A stretch of 64,000 nucleotides of DNA from Enoplolaimus lenunculus (GCA_030248215.1 JASANG010002214.1:310001-374000); one strand, 5' to 3'. Shown: positions 23,028 to 34,799, counted from the stretch's first letter. A program made the numbers and translations. Notes: generated from the sequence alone by a model not told the origin.

Positions 23028-23184
23028 CGACAATTTATCGCCAGACAACTTGTCTCCCAACAGTGTCCAAGAGCCTATAAACACTAAGCGTATAACAATC
23101 CTACGCCTAAGCATAATGATATAGTTGACTAATTGTCGTGTCGATGAAATTTCGGATTACAATTTGGTGGGCAACGAATTGTCG
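23028..23184. mobile_element. MITE with CGACAATTTGTCG-type ends, copy 1
   Basis: Begins cgacaatttatcgccagac and ends gggcaacgaattgtcg. The core has cctacgcctaagcataatg, an antisense TTAGGC-like stretch. Related copies lie near 33823, 34600 and 42939. Confidence 0.65.
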
Positions 23185-23330
23185 TGATACCTATGGAAAC
23201 ATTAAAAATCTCCTCGTAGACGTCTTATATTTCACGCATATAAAGACTCTTAAAACTAAAATTCAGATTTGCTTCCGATCCCCTAGCTAACATTGTACTA
23301 TTTATTTATTTATATATACACACATACATA

Positions 23331-23703
23331 CAGTAGCGGATCCAGGATCTCAAAATGGGGGGGCAAAATTTCACATGTAATAAACTTATTTTTGACCCAT
23401 AGTGTAGTGACCCAAATAAGGGGGTCCCCATTTTGAGTCGCAATTAATAGGAGTCCGTATCCCTAATAAGAATCCGTAAGCGGGTAGAGTCCTTAAACCC
23501 TTGTTTAGAGTCTACAAATGTCTATTATCCCTAATTGTAGCGCATAAATGACTCCAGGGCCAAGAACCTTTAAAGCGTGGTTATACTATTGTGTATAAAA
23601 CAGAGAAATAACAGCGTAGAACAGCAATTGGCACTATATAATTTTTGTCGAGATGCTGTTGGGGGGCCACGGCCGGGGTGTCCCCCCCGTGGATCCGCCA
23701 CTG
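23331..23703. mobile_element. hAT-type MITE, CAGTGGCGGATCC family, hosting a second MITE
   Basis: Begins cagtagcggatccaggatc and ends gtggatccgccactg, flanked by perfect CATACATA duplications (23323-23330 and 23704-23711). The other copies are about 170-177 bp. This one is 373 bp because part of a TA-flanked MITE begins at 23401 inside it. Confidence 0.88.
23401..23590. mobile_element. Partial TA-flanked MITE (CTGTAGTGACCC family), nested
   Basis: Begins gtgtagtgacccaaataagg after TA and follows the 9618 copy (gagtccgtatccctaataag, gactccagggccaag). The right terminus is missing; the boundary at 23590 is approximate. Confidence 0.75.
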
Positions 23704-24054
23704 CATACATACACACACATATGTATAATATATATATTATATATATATACCATTAACGTTTTAAATAATTTGATATGATTTTCATCAAGTTATTATGTAG
23801 TATGCTACAAGTAAGCCAGTGGATATACGCTAAAATGTTTGAATCACTGGCTGTGATTTGTAGCGTTTTGCCGAAATGGTGATTATCGACTTAGAACAAA
23901 AGCTTAAATTTCCCACTTTTCCGCTAACATTTGCTGGTATTTTAATATTAAGTATTATAAAAATTGCTGAAATTTTCTTTCCATCGACGAATACGATCGA
24001 AGATGTAATGATTGGTTTATGCGAAACTTTTTTGTACGGATGATTTGTTTAAAA

Positions 24055-24223
24055 CCAATGGCGGATCCATGGGGGGCCACCCCGGCCGTGCCCCCAACAG
24101 CGTCTCGACAAAAATTATATAGCAATTTTGTGACAATAGTTCGTGGTTTGTGTGCGGGTCAAAAGTAAGTTTATTACCTGTGAAATTTTGCCCCCTCCAT
24201 TTTGAGATCCTGGATCCGCCAAA
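24055..24223. mobile_element. hAT-type MITE, CAGTGGCGGATCC family
   Basis: Begins ccaatggcggatccatgg and ends gatcctggatccgccaaa. Flanked by perfect GTTTAAAA duplications (24047-24054 and 24224-24231). The interior matches the 51143 copy closely (gacaaaaattatatagcaat). Confidence 0.9.
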
Positions 24224-24748
24224 GTTTAAAACAGTTTTGATTTGGCAAGTAAAAACATCACCGAATGTTGAATCTGGTCCAGTGTTTGCTGAAATTACAT
24301 CATCAAATTTCGAACCTGAGTAAACGTTTCAGATTACAAAACAGGTTCGTTTTACACTGTATATAGGGATGTCAGTTGGGTCCAAAAAATCAGCGAAACG
24401 ACGGAATATGAAACGCATTGTTTTGAACTCAGTATTTCCAAAAAACTTTAGTTTAGAATTGAGTATAGTCTTTAAATTAATTTTATCATCAAACGCCGGA
24501 TTTTCTCGCCCGGGTGCCTCCAAGCGGATGATTTTGAGCGCACGGCCCTACAACTACTCAGAACTTATTTAATATGATGTATTTTAAGTAAACCATCGTA
24601 TTTGAAGTTTTGTCTCAAATTAAAGTAAGATTCCCTTCTTTTAAATACTTACGAAGGAAACTGATCCATTGGTGGACTTCCCGTGTTCACAGTTTTCGAA
24701 AATTTCAGATTTTGGCATAATACAGGCTAGGATTAGGCTTAAGCTTTA

Positions 24749-24962
24749 CCCCTATGTAAATAACAGGGGCAGAATAGTATTATAAGCATATTCCTTAGCC
24801 TAAGCGCAAGCCTAAGCGTAAGAATGAGATTATTTTTAAGCCTAAGTATAAGAATGAGTTTATTGCTAAGCCTAAGCCAAGCAAAAAAATTAGCCTAAAG
24901 TTTAAGCTTACTCTTTTCTAGTCTCACAGAAAAACGTTCCGCCTCTGATCTTTACATGGTCC
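24749..24962. mobile_element. GGCC-ended MITE with TTAGGC-like core, family 1
   Basis: Reverse orientation: cctatgtaaataacagggg at the left, then agcctaagcgcaagcctaag and ctaagcctaagccaagc, and cctctgatctttacatgg at the right. Confidence 0.8.
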
Positions 24963-25471
24963 AGCTTGTGGAAGAAAATCGTACAAATGCCAAAAACAAA
25001 ATTTTCGAGCACTGCCGTACGAAACCTTCGGATCGATTTCGCTTTCACGTCACATCTTTTACGGATCAGCCAGTGATGGCATGTCTACCAACACATTTCT
25101 CAGATTTTCATGCTTGCTGCTGTTGATGTGACTATTAAAAATTACTAAACGAAATCTTTTGTATTGTTTCGACAAAGTTTTTATAAGTCATATTCGTGTG
25201 TATTTTTAGACATTTGCGTGTTGTTTTATAACAAATTTCAAGGTGCGGCGGCGTTATGATAATCGTAGCAGAATGTGAAATCAGAGCGTATTTTTTCATT
25301 GAAATGTTAAATTAGTATAAGGAACGTATTAAATATACAACACGATGCATAAAGGGAATAATAATTTTTCAGTTGCAAAATTTCCGATGAGACGAACAAA
25401 ATCACATTCAGCACAATTCAAAATATTGTGTATTTTTGATGTCAAAATATTGACTTTTTTATATGACGTTT
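24963..25471. other. Intronic DNA, nothing recognised
   Basis: AT-rich sequence between two MITEs. No open frame of interest. Confidence 0.35.
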
Positions 25472-25630
25472 GGCCAATGTTATTTTTAGGGGCGCGATAG
25501 TAGGTTAAGTGTATTTCTAAGCATAAGCCTAACCGTTACAAAAATGTGTTCCTAAGCTTAAGCAAAAAAAATGTAATCTAAATCTACTCCTTTATAGACC
25601 CACCAGACACCTGGACGCCCGTTAAAGTGT
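25472..25630. mobile_element. GGCC-ended MITE with TTAGGC-like core, family 2
   Basis: Begins ggccaatgttatttttaggg. The core has aagcataagcctaaccgtt and cctaagcttaagc, then agacccaccagacacctgg and cgcccgttaaagtg. The right end is decayed. Confidence 0.78.
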
Positions 25631-25898
25631 ACTCATCCAAACTGAAATCCTCGCTACGCCCGGTGAAATTAGCATCTGTCCCCGCCGCCGCAGTCTCGCG
25701 TAGCATTTTTCGTCGTTTTTTTACACTTTTTCTCGCGTTGTTAAACTTTTAGAAAACTGAAATACTATTCCACAGACCTTTTTTTTCAAACGCGATTCGT
25801 TAAGAATTTAAACTGAAAACAATGAAATATCGAAAATAATACGGCTTTGCAGTTGTAGATTTTTTTGCATGCATATTTTAGAACGTTTTTTATAGCAG

Positions 25899-26090
25899 CA
25901 GGACCGGAGCAGGCAGGTATTGGGGCTCCACCTCAAATTCCAAGGTGAAGGCCGCCAAACTCACGAGCGAGAAGCCAGACGCATTTTAAAGCTTAAGCGG
26001 GTTTTGTTTCAATCGGTTAGGGTGGGGGCCCCTTTAGGGGTGGGCACCCCCGAAATGGAGGGGGAATGTGCGGTGGCTGCTCCGGCCCTG
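25899..26090. mobile_element. hAT-type MITE, CAGGGCCGGAGCAG family
   Basis: Begins caggaccggagcaggcagg and ends ggctgctccggccctg. Flanks tatagcag and tatgacag agree at 6 of 8 bases. The interior has gcgagaagccagacgcat and ggggcccctttaggggtg. Confidence 0.85.
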
Positions 26091-26729
26091 TATGACAGAT
26101 CTGAGACGAATTGTAAATTTTTTAACATTTTACAGGCCGAGTTAAACTTATGAAATCACGATTTTCCTAACGATAATTAGCTTGTTCGCTTGATTCGTGG
26201 CCGGAACCCATCCTAATCCTCGCGTTAAAGCAGGTTTTCTACTTAACGTTTATATATTTAATACTGTGTGTCCATTTTAGTGCGCCTACTAAAGAGATAA
26301 AAGCAGTATACCAAATAGAATATACATCACAAAAGGTCGTAAATTCACATCATGATACGACTGTTATATCTGCTCACTGGATTTCCAAAAATTTTCACGC
26401 CATCAGATCTTTTCGGTCCATAATTCTCCAGGATTGCAACTGTAGAGGGTACTCCGTTTATAGACATCTTCGCTACCTCGGGGCTCAACATTTTTTGATC
26501 TTACCCCTGTATGAATATTCGCTAACTCATTAACTATTTCTGATTACCAGCCTAAAAATTCAAGCATACGATAATGTACCATTTAACCGTTTAAGCAAAC
26601 TTTGATGAATTTCAAAGCACGTTTCACGTCTCTTACATCTCTTGGGGTGGACGGAGTGTAGATTATCGAGTCAAAAAATGTCACTTTTGCTCAAAATGTA
26701 TGAGTTGTATTTGAGCACAAAAACTTCTT

Positions 26730-27158
26730 GTGATGCTACCGCGCATATTTCAAAAAAAGCTACAACATTTTTTTGCTTCAATTTCAAGTTCAGCTCATTG
26801 CAAAAAAAATTTATTAATTAACTCATTTTTCCTCGTTGTTGGTGTTTCGAGAGTACGCTCGTGTGTGTATAAGAAGGCGAAGATTACACGCGGGGGGATA
26901 TTTGGCTGGCCGAGGTTTGTTGAAAACATAGACAAATACTGTTTTGTTTACACACTTTCGAATAATGATTTGCTGGTTTGGTTGAAACTTGACGTTAAAA
27001 TTTGTCCAAAGCGAAACACAGTCTGTCGTCTGTTTTGGAGCCGGGTACAAAAACGAGAGTGCAATGATATATTGACGAGTCTGGCTGAAAGTTATCTGCG
27101 GCCGCTGTGTTATAATTTTTCCGGAGTTCAAATTTATAATAATTTTTGTGTGTTTTAA
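26730..27158 (+). CDS. Unrecognised 142-codon open frame
   Basis: A long open frame for this AT-rich intron, beginning MMLPRIFQKKLQHFF and ending YNFSGVQIYNNFCVF. Two minus-strand frames over 26823-27312 (118 and 105 codons) are also open, so the region is unusually poor in stops. The segment with GGIFGWPRFVENIDKY and RNTVCRLFWSRVQKRE is the most protein-like part. No family is recognised, and no clear splice sites link it to the PDZ gene in frame. It could be a decayed mobile-element gene, a nested gene or chance. Confidence 0.2.
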   Translation: MMLPRIFQKKLQHFFASISSSAHCKKNLLINSFFLVVGVSRVRSCVYKKAKITRGGIFGWPRFVENIDKYCFVYTLSNNDLLVWLKLDVKICPKRNTVCRLFWSRVQKRECNDILTSLAESYLRPLCYNFSGVQIYNNFCVF

Positions 27159-27397
27159 GTAGGCAGCAGCCTTTGACAAATTTTAGCAAAAAAACGATAC
27201 TGATTGCAGGGTGGGTAAATTTTTGTATATATTTAACAAATTCTTTTTTCAGTAAATGGGAATTTGAAGTGATAAGATTACAGGTTTGCGATAATTTTAA
27301 ATATATACACACTTAACAATCAATATTTGACACATAAATTAATGGTTTACGAGAAATAAAAATGAGGTTTTTGTGTTTTAATCCAATTTGATCTGCA

Positions 27398-27555
27398 GGA
27401 TCGTAGCCAGAGCACCCCTTTGCTACGGGGACCTAAAGGTTTTCAGGGTGGGTGCGCAAGGATTTTCGTAGACTATTACAAGCAAGGTTGAAAATGTTCC
27501 AGGTGAGCCACAATTTTTCCAGGTAGGGCTCAGCCTCCCTAGCCCCTGTTGGCTA
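27398..27555. mobile_element. hAT-type MITE, CAGGCCCGTAGCC family
   Basis: Left end aggatcgtagccagagc, with actattacaagcaaggttga and ccaggtagggctcagcc inside, and right end cctgttggctatgaac. Diverged ends, no clear duplication. Confidence 0.7.
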
Positions 27556-27949
27556 TGAACCCATTGATCTATCTGTTTTTAAATAAATTATATAGCAATT
27601 GTCTAAAACAAACCCCCGTCACAAAACTGCTTAGCTTTAAGCCATACTCAATTCGAGGGTTGTCGATTGTCGACGTTGTTTGTCACTTTCCTCCGCAGAA
27701 ACTTTTTTCCACACCCGTACAATGGCTGAACACTGTCGTAAAATCGGCGCAGGCTAAAGCTTAGGCATAAGCTCAGGTGTGTAGCCTAAGCCTACGCCTA
27801 AACTTCAGCCCGAGTTTTTTGGGACGAGGACAATAGTAAGCGTTAGTATTGGAGTCTTTCACTTTCTATTAAAACAGCAGTGTGGCGTTGGTTACTAATT
27901 ATCTGGAACCAGTTAGACAAATTTTAGCTTTTTATAATTTTTAAAGCAC

Positions 27950-28215
27950 ACGCGATCCCGGCGTGGTCCATACAAAAATTAAATTGGGACGGGCGGCATC
28001 GTGCGGCAGTCCGCGGTTGCGTCCGGCGCCGTGCTGCGACGGACAACGCCGCACGACGCCGCTCGACTAATAAAAGTATACCACAATCCTTATTGTGGCG
28101 ATATACTTGCGCGACGCGGTGCGACGCCAGACGACGCTGCAAATCAAACCAGTTTATTTACTGATTGATTTTTACGGTGCCTGCCGTCTGCAAGCGTACG
28201 ATGCCGCTAATCTTT
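27950..28215. mobile_element. Two adjoining MITEs with GGGTTGCGCTATAC-type ends
   Basis: A right end aaaagtataccacaatcc at about 28073-28090 is followed at once by a left-like end attgtggcgatatacttgcg. Both sides are GC-rich and self-complementary (gccgtgctgcgacggac, gcgacgcggtgcgacgcc). Outer limits are approximate. Confidence 0.55.
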
Positions 28216-29492
28216 GTAAGAGTATATTCCATCGTCTAAAATCTACACCTGACTATTAAGTACATACTGCTCAGTTTTCATTAGATCCTGTTTCGCTAAT
28301 GTTGTAGCGGCAACGTATCAGCCAGCGGATGTTATATTTTGTTTAATTATACTAAAAGTCAGCAATATAATACATTTAGACCCGAAGGCAACTGTTTAGA
28401 TATAAACAAAGTTATGCGTTTTTAATTGTATTCTCGAACGCGCTGACCACGATACCAGGGGCTCCACGCAGGGCAATACATGCCGATCCCAACAGGCATT
28501 ATATGCAATCATTTTTTTATTACGATTTAGTATTAAAATTGCGTTTGGCTTATCGTTCGTTTTGCTCGCGAGCTTGTGTTCGATATCGCACAGCCCTCGT
28601 CTTGTCTCACAATTTTGTGCGCATCGACCACAGCTCGCGAGAAATATTTTTATCTTTACGCGCGACCCTGTAAAGACTGTTGTTATTAATTACGATTCGT
28701 GCAGTACTATCCTGAAGTTCTTTGTGGCGTCAAACTGAATAATTTTCACATTTTATATTCAAATAGCATCACTATAGGTACCAGTAAAATTGCTCTCTCT
28801 CTCTCTGTCTCTTGGTCGTCAGCGGTGGCTATTCAAGCGCAGACAGATCGTTTTAAACAAAATTGCATTTTAAATAACTTTTGCATCATATAAAACTTTT
28901 GAAACGCTGCTGTATTTGCTAGAAATTTAAATTCTTTAAATTATCAAATATTTTACGGTATACTTTTAGTTACGGCCGTGATCTACTGATCTCTGGCAGC
29001 AATGGGAGTCTTGGTCTCTCGGTATTTGGCAGGTCTCGAGTTCGCTTTTATGAGTCTCGATGGTTTGGTACCGAAACCAGAAGACAAAGATTCAGCAAAT
29101 GCATGAAAAAACTATAACAACACGAAAAAACTACTAAAAAGCGTTAGAAATAATTTATTTTGAAAATTTTAATTTTTTCCCGTGATGACCAAAAAATTGA
29201 CCGAGACTTAGACTTTGCTTGGCCGGTCTCGGTAGTCACCTGTCGGTCTCGGTCACGGATTTTAAACCGTGACCGTCAATCCATTATCTCTGATCGATTT
29301 CAGCATGGCGCAGCGGGGCAAATCAGGAAAACTGGGCGATTCTTGTGGCTAAACTCTCACTTTGAATCACAGCTCCAACATTCATTTTTCTGCAGACTGC
29401 ACGAAATATTTGTCTTAATGTTTCATCATAAAAAGTAGCCAATCAATAGACGTTTTTAGCTTAGCTTCTAAAAAACCAACATTACAAACTTG
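28216..29492. other. Intronic DNA with weak repeats
   Basis: Contains gatttagtattaaaattgcg with cttatcgttcgttttgctcg at about 28525-28570. A related stretch lies near 57568-57605, so an old repeat is likely. (CT)n occurs at 28794-28810. No gene. Confidence 0.35.
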
Positions 29493-29674
29493 GGCCCATG
29501 TAAAGATCAGGGGCGGAACGTTTTTGTGCGGGACTAGAAAAGAGTAAGTGTAAGCTTTATACTATTTTTTGCTTTGATTAGGCTTAGGCTTAGGAATATG
29601 CTCATACTTACGCTTAGGCTTAGGCTTAGGAATATGCTTATATTACTGTTTCGCCCCTGTTCTTTACACTGGCC
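29493..29674. mobile_element. GGCC-ended MITE with TTAGGC-like core, family 1
   Basis: Begins ggcccatgtaaagatcagg and ends tgttctttacactggcc, flanked by perfect CAAACTTG duplications (29485-29492 and 29675-29682). The two core blocks are taggcttaggcttaggaat and cgcttaggcttaggcttagg. Good reference copy. Confidence 0.95.
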
Positions 29675-29795
29675 CAAACTTGCAGTGTTTATAATTTTCC
29701 CTATGTCTAGTCAAAATATTGAAGACTGTTATAGATTGCTTAAGTTTTGATAATACTTATAAATAATGGTGGTTGTCGCTTTCGTCAAATATTTC

Positions 29796-29938
29796 GGCCA
29801 ATGTTACTTTTAGGGGTGCAACAGTAGATTAAGCGTATTCGTAAGCCTAAGCCTAAGCAAAAAATATAATCCAGAATCTAAATCTACTCTTTCATAAAAC
29901 CACCAGAAACCTGGACGCCCCTTAAAGTAACATGGGCC
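29796..29938. mobile_element. GGCC-ended MITE with TTAGGC-like core, family 2
   Basis: Begins ggccaatgttacttttaggg and ends ccccttaaagtaacatgggcc-type sequence. Flanks aatatttc and aatatttt agree at 7 of 8. One block of taagcctaagcctaagc. Confidence 0.92.
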
Positions 29939-30143
29939 AATATTTTTGTGGCGGCATCTACACATTGTATAAAATGCTTTCGGGTTTTTCACCAGCTATA
30001 GAATTTGTGTATGCATATGATTGAAATCGATTATGTTTCTGGTTAGATTTTGGCCAATTTAGCCTGCTGGCTAGTATATACAGGTTTTGGAATCACCCGC
30101 TGCCACATAGGTGTCAAAGCTTGTCGCTCGATACGATCGCTCG

Positions 30144-30326
30144 GGTCAATGTAAAGAATAGAAGCGGAATAGTACTATAAGCATATTCCTAAGCCTTAGC
30201 CTAAGAATATGAATGAGCATATTCCTAAGCCTAAGCCAAGCAAAAAAGTTCAAGTCAAAAGCTTAAGCTTACTCTATTGCAGTAGTCCCACAGAAAAACG
30301 TTGCAGCCCTGATTTTTACATGGGCC
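30144..30326. mobile_element. GGCC-ended MITE with TTAGGC-like core, family 1
   Basis: Begins ggtcaatgtaaagaatag and ends ctgatttttacatgggcc. Flanked by perfect ATCGCTCG duplications (30136-30143 and 30327-30334). The core has cctaagccttagcctaag. Confidence 0.92.
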
Positions 30327-30521
30327 ATCGCTCGTAAAAAAACCATTTGACTGACGTTATACCCTCACGATACGACTGAACTTCACAAAAACATGGTTGA
30401 AGTTTTATGTGTCGTTAAGCAATTTTAGACAAAACATCACTAAATGTTTCGCGCTTCGTACGTACAAATTGTAAAATTTTGGGCCAGTCTCACCCTATCC
30501 GTCTATTAATAGTCAGCTACC

Positions 30522-30918
30522 ATGCTAAAATTGTCATTTTTAAAGGCTGCCGTCGTGTTGGCAGGTGCTGCATCAACCTCACATTCCTCCACCCAGGAAT
30601 CCTTTCATCCGCCGCTGAAAAAAATTAAATTTACTGGTATATTTGATTGTACATATTTGTACTCTAAATCCATGAACTTTTTAGATTCTATTAATCTTGG
30701 CATCTGTGAACTGTATTATAAAACATATATAATTACTACCGAAAACTACAAAAAAAGTAATCTACTTCGACGGATTGTAAACGCTTCCAGCTCAGCTTAC
30801 GTTCTGGTAAATTAATACGTCTTTTGTCATTGTACCGAACCTAAAAAATCAGAGCGAATCGAGTACGATAGTTGAAGACATCAACGTCGATGCAATGGTC
30901 ATTTCAGCATTTTTAAAA
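30522..30918 (+). CDS. Weak candidate coding segment(s) in the giant intron
   Basis: An open frame from an ATG at 30522 (context ctaccATGc) begins MLKLSFLKAAVVLAGAASTS, which resembles a signal peptide, and runs to 30815. Just downstream, 30853-30918 reads SESSTIVEDINVDAMVIS plus AFLK: 22 codons, phase 0 at both ends, with an excellent donor (AAA|GTAAGT) but a poor acceptor. The second piece could be a small exon of the PDZ gene, since its phase would fit between the 1424 and 46230 junctions, or the pair could belong to a nested gene. Neither is recognised. Confidence 0.2.
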
Positions 30919-31010
30919 GTAAGTTACTCAAGTATATAGTTCAATTAAAGCCTATTTCCATGTAAAATATCAACTAAAATTGTCTCGTAAGCGAACGAAT
31001 AAAAACTTTC

Positions 31011-31176
31011 GGCCCATGTAAAGATCAAGGGCGAAATGTTTTTCTGTGGGACTAGAAAAAAGTAAGCTTAAGCTTTAGACTAATTTTTTTGCTTAAGCTT
31101 AGGCTTAGACTTAGGCTTAGGCTAATGCTTAGGAATATGCTTATAATACTGTTCCGCCCGGTTGTTTACAATGGCC
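31011..31176. mobile_element. GGCC-ended MITE with TTAGGC-like core, family 1
   Basis: Begins ggcccatgtaaagatcaagg and ends ggttgtttacaatggcc. Flanked by perfect AAACTTTC duplications (31003-31010 and 31177-31184). A long core gcttaggcttagacttagg is followed by cttaggctaatgcttagg. Confidence 0.94.
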
Positions 31177-31549
31177 AAACTTTCTTTCTTAAGTTGTACG
31201 GGGACTTTAGGGATCAATAAGGTTTTTGATTTAGTTTTTACGATGCGATCCAACGCAAACTTCATTGAAAAAGTGACTTTCCAGGCAAGCTTTTCAGTTT
31301 TGTCATTTTTTCGGTGCGGTGTAACGTAATTCGATTGAAAAACGCAACTCTCCTTCCAGTCAATTTTTACCCCTCGAAGGTGACTGGAAGAGCCAGTTTT
31401 AGTTGAGTCATTTGTCACGTGACACCGACACTCATCAGTTCAACCAATCCGGTACGCCATACTGTTTGAATAGCGGTTTAAAATATTGCAAGGCGTCTAA
31501 TTCAATTAGCGATAGGTACTATACACAACAAGGTCCCGCGCTTTGCTTT

Positions 31550-31776
31550 AAGGGCTCGTATTCTCAAATGTGTGTAAGCACCTATTACCAGTTGGTGATA
31601 GGTTTTGTAACTTTCGATCCAGGGAATGTCGAGGCTCAAAATTCAGCACATACTTCGCGTATAATTTGCTCTACCCCTGTTGCAATTTTGAATTCAAAAA
31701 CTGCAATAGTTAGTCAGTTTGAAAACCTATTATTAACTGATGATAGCTGCTATACACATTTGAGAATATGGACCAC
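31550..31776. mobile_element. MITE with GGTCCGTATTCTCAAATG-type ends, copy 1
   Basis: Left end gggctcgtattctcaaatg, right end catttgagaatatggacc. The interior shares ctattaccagttggtgatag and gtaactttcgatccag with the copy at 36962. A 128-codon open frame across it is not a gene. Confidence 0.78.
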
Positions 31777-33822
31777 GAAAATAAGATAGTGTTGTTTGTT
31801 ATCTTATTCAATAGTTTCTTTAAATAGTACTGCTATTTTTATTGTACCAATCAAGATAATGGGTTTGACCTTTGTTGGTATTTCTGTGACAAGCCATCCA
31901 ATTTTTAACGGTGTTTTATCATGATTCTATTGTCGCTTAGACGCCTATTTGAAGTAAATTTTTCTAAGTACGTTTTTAGACCATCTGTTTAAGTGGTATT
32001 TTTAGTTTGAACATTTTCGTAAAAATACAGTTCTGGCCCTGTTCAATACTTGGCCCGATAACTGGATTCCCTTAAAGCGAACATGAGCCAAATGAATATT
32101 GTAACTGAACGCAACGCTACAAAAACATAGAATAGTATTATACAGGTCGTTGTTGTGTGAGATGTTAAACTTTGTCTCGTAAATACTTTGGGTACCTTAA
32201 AGCCACAGAAGAAAAATTTGTAAGCTACGTTCTGATATCTGAATGCTATCTAGTATTAAGCTTGAATTCATTATCCGGCTCCGGCCAGATACTAGATTAT
32301 CCGGCTCCATAGATTTTTGGTATCCGGTTGCACCATGATATATCCCTTTTGTCCTTTGCGTTGTGTACTCACAAATTTGCATCAAAACAGCTTGAAGGGT
32401 GTTCATTAATATCGCCTTTGGCTCACGCTAATTGAAAAACATATGGCTACTACATGTTAGCTTTTGAATGACTATGGGTGGCGGTGAAAAATGCACAAAG
32501 TTTGTTGCGTTTTTACGTTGTCTCCTGAGGCATGCTGGTGTTGAACGCTGTGTCAACCGAATCCATATGCTTTTTTGTCAGTTAAAACACTGTGTTATCG
32601 AATAGCCGTCGTTGATTTGCTAATTCTATTTTAACAGTCGATATCAGCAGCGCCGGAAACAAATTATGATTGGACGACAAGACGAACAGAAGCCAGGAAT
32701 TAGATAGATATACTAATCATAATTGGAGGCGCTCATCGAGAAGCCAGATTCATTTTTTATGAAGTTATTAAGATTGCGCATATGCTTAGGTTCCGGCCTC
32801 TTATAGGTGTATTTGATCTTCTATTGAGTTTGACATTATCGTTTCTGTGCGTATTAGGAAGTATTAAGCCGTATTCACACGTGCAAGTTGTTTTCAACGA
32901 GAACGCACAGCTGCAACTTGCATGAGTTTCGTGCAGCTGCAAGTATTTGCACGAAAACATTTTCAATTTGAATGATGACGTGAATTTAGTTTGCAGATAA
33001 CTGCAATAAATATCAAGCGTGAATTATCAGTTCAGCCAATAATAATGAATTAATTCGACTTGCAAGGCTATTCATGCCTTTGAATTAATTCTTAGGGCAA
33101 ATTCATAATCAATCAATTGCAACTGCAAGTTCTTTGAATGAATTTTTGAAAAAACTTGCAGCTGCAAGTTTCCGATGCAAGAAACATTCGCGCGTAAAGA
33201 GACATCTACTTGAAACTTCGCGACGTGAAAATACTTTCATAGCGATACACGTCTTATATAGTGCTTAAAAATGAAAAACAAGCCCCGTCATAATCGTCGA
33301 AGTCTGCGAAATATCGAAGAAGTTTGATTTAGTAGTACGAATTCCAGGGAATAATTAGCAGTTGCAAGAACTTCAATTTTAAGGAAAAAAATGGAAAAAA
33401 ATCATTTTGTTTAGGTCATAATTTTTTCCAGAAAACAATCCTGTATGAAATCCTAACACAAAAATTAGTTTTGGTTTAGGGTGTCGCTTGCTACTTGAAT
33501 TTGTAAAAAACCGAATGGTGATAGTTAACAGATAAACATTTTAGTAGGCGAATTGCTACGCTAACTGACAGCAGACACTACAAATCTAAACAAAATTGTG
33601 TGAATACCCCAAAAATCATTTTAAGCTAACGAATGAAAAATAATTTTTTTTCGCTGAGGTTAAAAAAGATTCATCCGGCTCGGAAAATATTTGGGAGCCA
33701 TAGCTCCCCACTGTGAGTGAGTATTGAGAGTACACGTGCCCCTCAACCCGGACTTCTGCGCCTATATTCGATGTTTTTGTTATTAAGTTCACTTTCGGGG
33801 TTCGTTACGGTATCACGACATT
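31777..33822. other. Intronic DNA with weak repeats
   Basis: A patch of tatccggctcc motifs lies at 32269-32335, and tccggttgcacc at 32332 resembles the CAGGGTGCAACC family. At 32872-33197 there are repeated cagctgcaactt/aagttgcagctg motifs with ends attcacacgtgcaag and ttgcaagaaacattcgcgcg-like sequence, possibly another old MITE. No gene. Confidence 0.35.
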
Positions 33823-34003
33823 CCTCGCCCGATAACTCGTCGATCTGCAGTTTCTAATCCGTAACCTCGTCGACTCAGCAATCCGCCACAACACTTCATT
33901 ATGGTTTCAGTTTAGGATTATGCTGACGATTGATTTACGTCTAAAAATGCTTAGGCCACTGTCGAGCGACAAGTTTTCAACTGACGAATTGTCATGAAAA
34001 TTC
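33823..34003. mobile_element. MITE with CGACAATTTGTCG-type ends, decayed
   Basis: Recognised from cgataactcgtcgatctgc at the left, aggattatgctgacgattg and aaatgcttaggccactgtc in the middle, and aactgacgaattgtcatg at the right. This is the order seen at 42939. Confidence 0.5.
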
Positions 34004-34597
34004 ATTTCGTTATCAGCATACTTAGCGCAACAAAAACAACCGTATATTTCACGTTACGCTCATTAGTTGTTGACTACCGTTCTAAGACGCGTTATATTCT
34101 TTCAGATTAAATAATCTAATTACAATTTGTAAATTTCAAATTTTTTTCTCATGATCCGCTTCATCCGACTTAAACATTGGGTGTGTTTTTTCGTTGTATT
34201 TTCAGTTTCAAACGCATGGGAACGCATTTTTAGAAATTTGAATGCGTCTATTTTAGAAATATTTTTGTCTAATTTAGTGTACGATTCAATGGTACAGGAG
34301 AATTAAGAGTTCACCTAAAATTCAACAAAATGTCTTAAGTATAGCAAATATATTTGTGAAAATTGAAATGTAGTGTATGGTATATGATTATAGGAATTGA
34401 GGACAGTGAATAATTTATTTTGTCGATACGAAGCCAGAGCAGAACACAGAGACGTCCAGTTGTACGCTGATTGGACAGAATAGCCATTTGAGAATATACC
34501 TGCTATATTTAATTTCAAGTGAAAAGTTGAACGAGTTGATAATAGACGGTGGGAAATAAATGTGCTACGTCTTCAATCGCTGTGTTAAACTTGATTC

Positions 34598-34725
34598 TGG
34601 TCAATTTGTCGTGTGACAATTTGTCGCTGGACACAGTCGTGAGCGTAAGCGTAATCCTAAGCATCAGCCTAAGCATAACGATAGGTGACAGTTTTTGGAT
34701 TACATGGTGTGGGTCAACTAGTTGT
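34598..34725. mobile_element. MITE with CGACAATTTGTCG-type ends, decayed
   Basis: tcaatttgtcgtgtgacaat and ttgtcgctggacacagtc at the left, then gcgtaatcctaagcatcagc and cctaagcataacgat, and gtgtgggtcaactagttg at the right. Confidence 0.5.
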
Positions 34726-34799
34726 TGGTTTGTCTTGTATCAAAAGCTTGAGCAATAATGCAAGGTTTTATACTTACGAAAGTACTTTCAAAACTTAAC

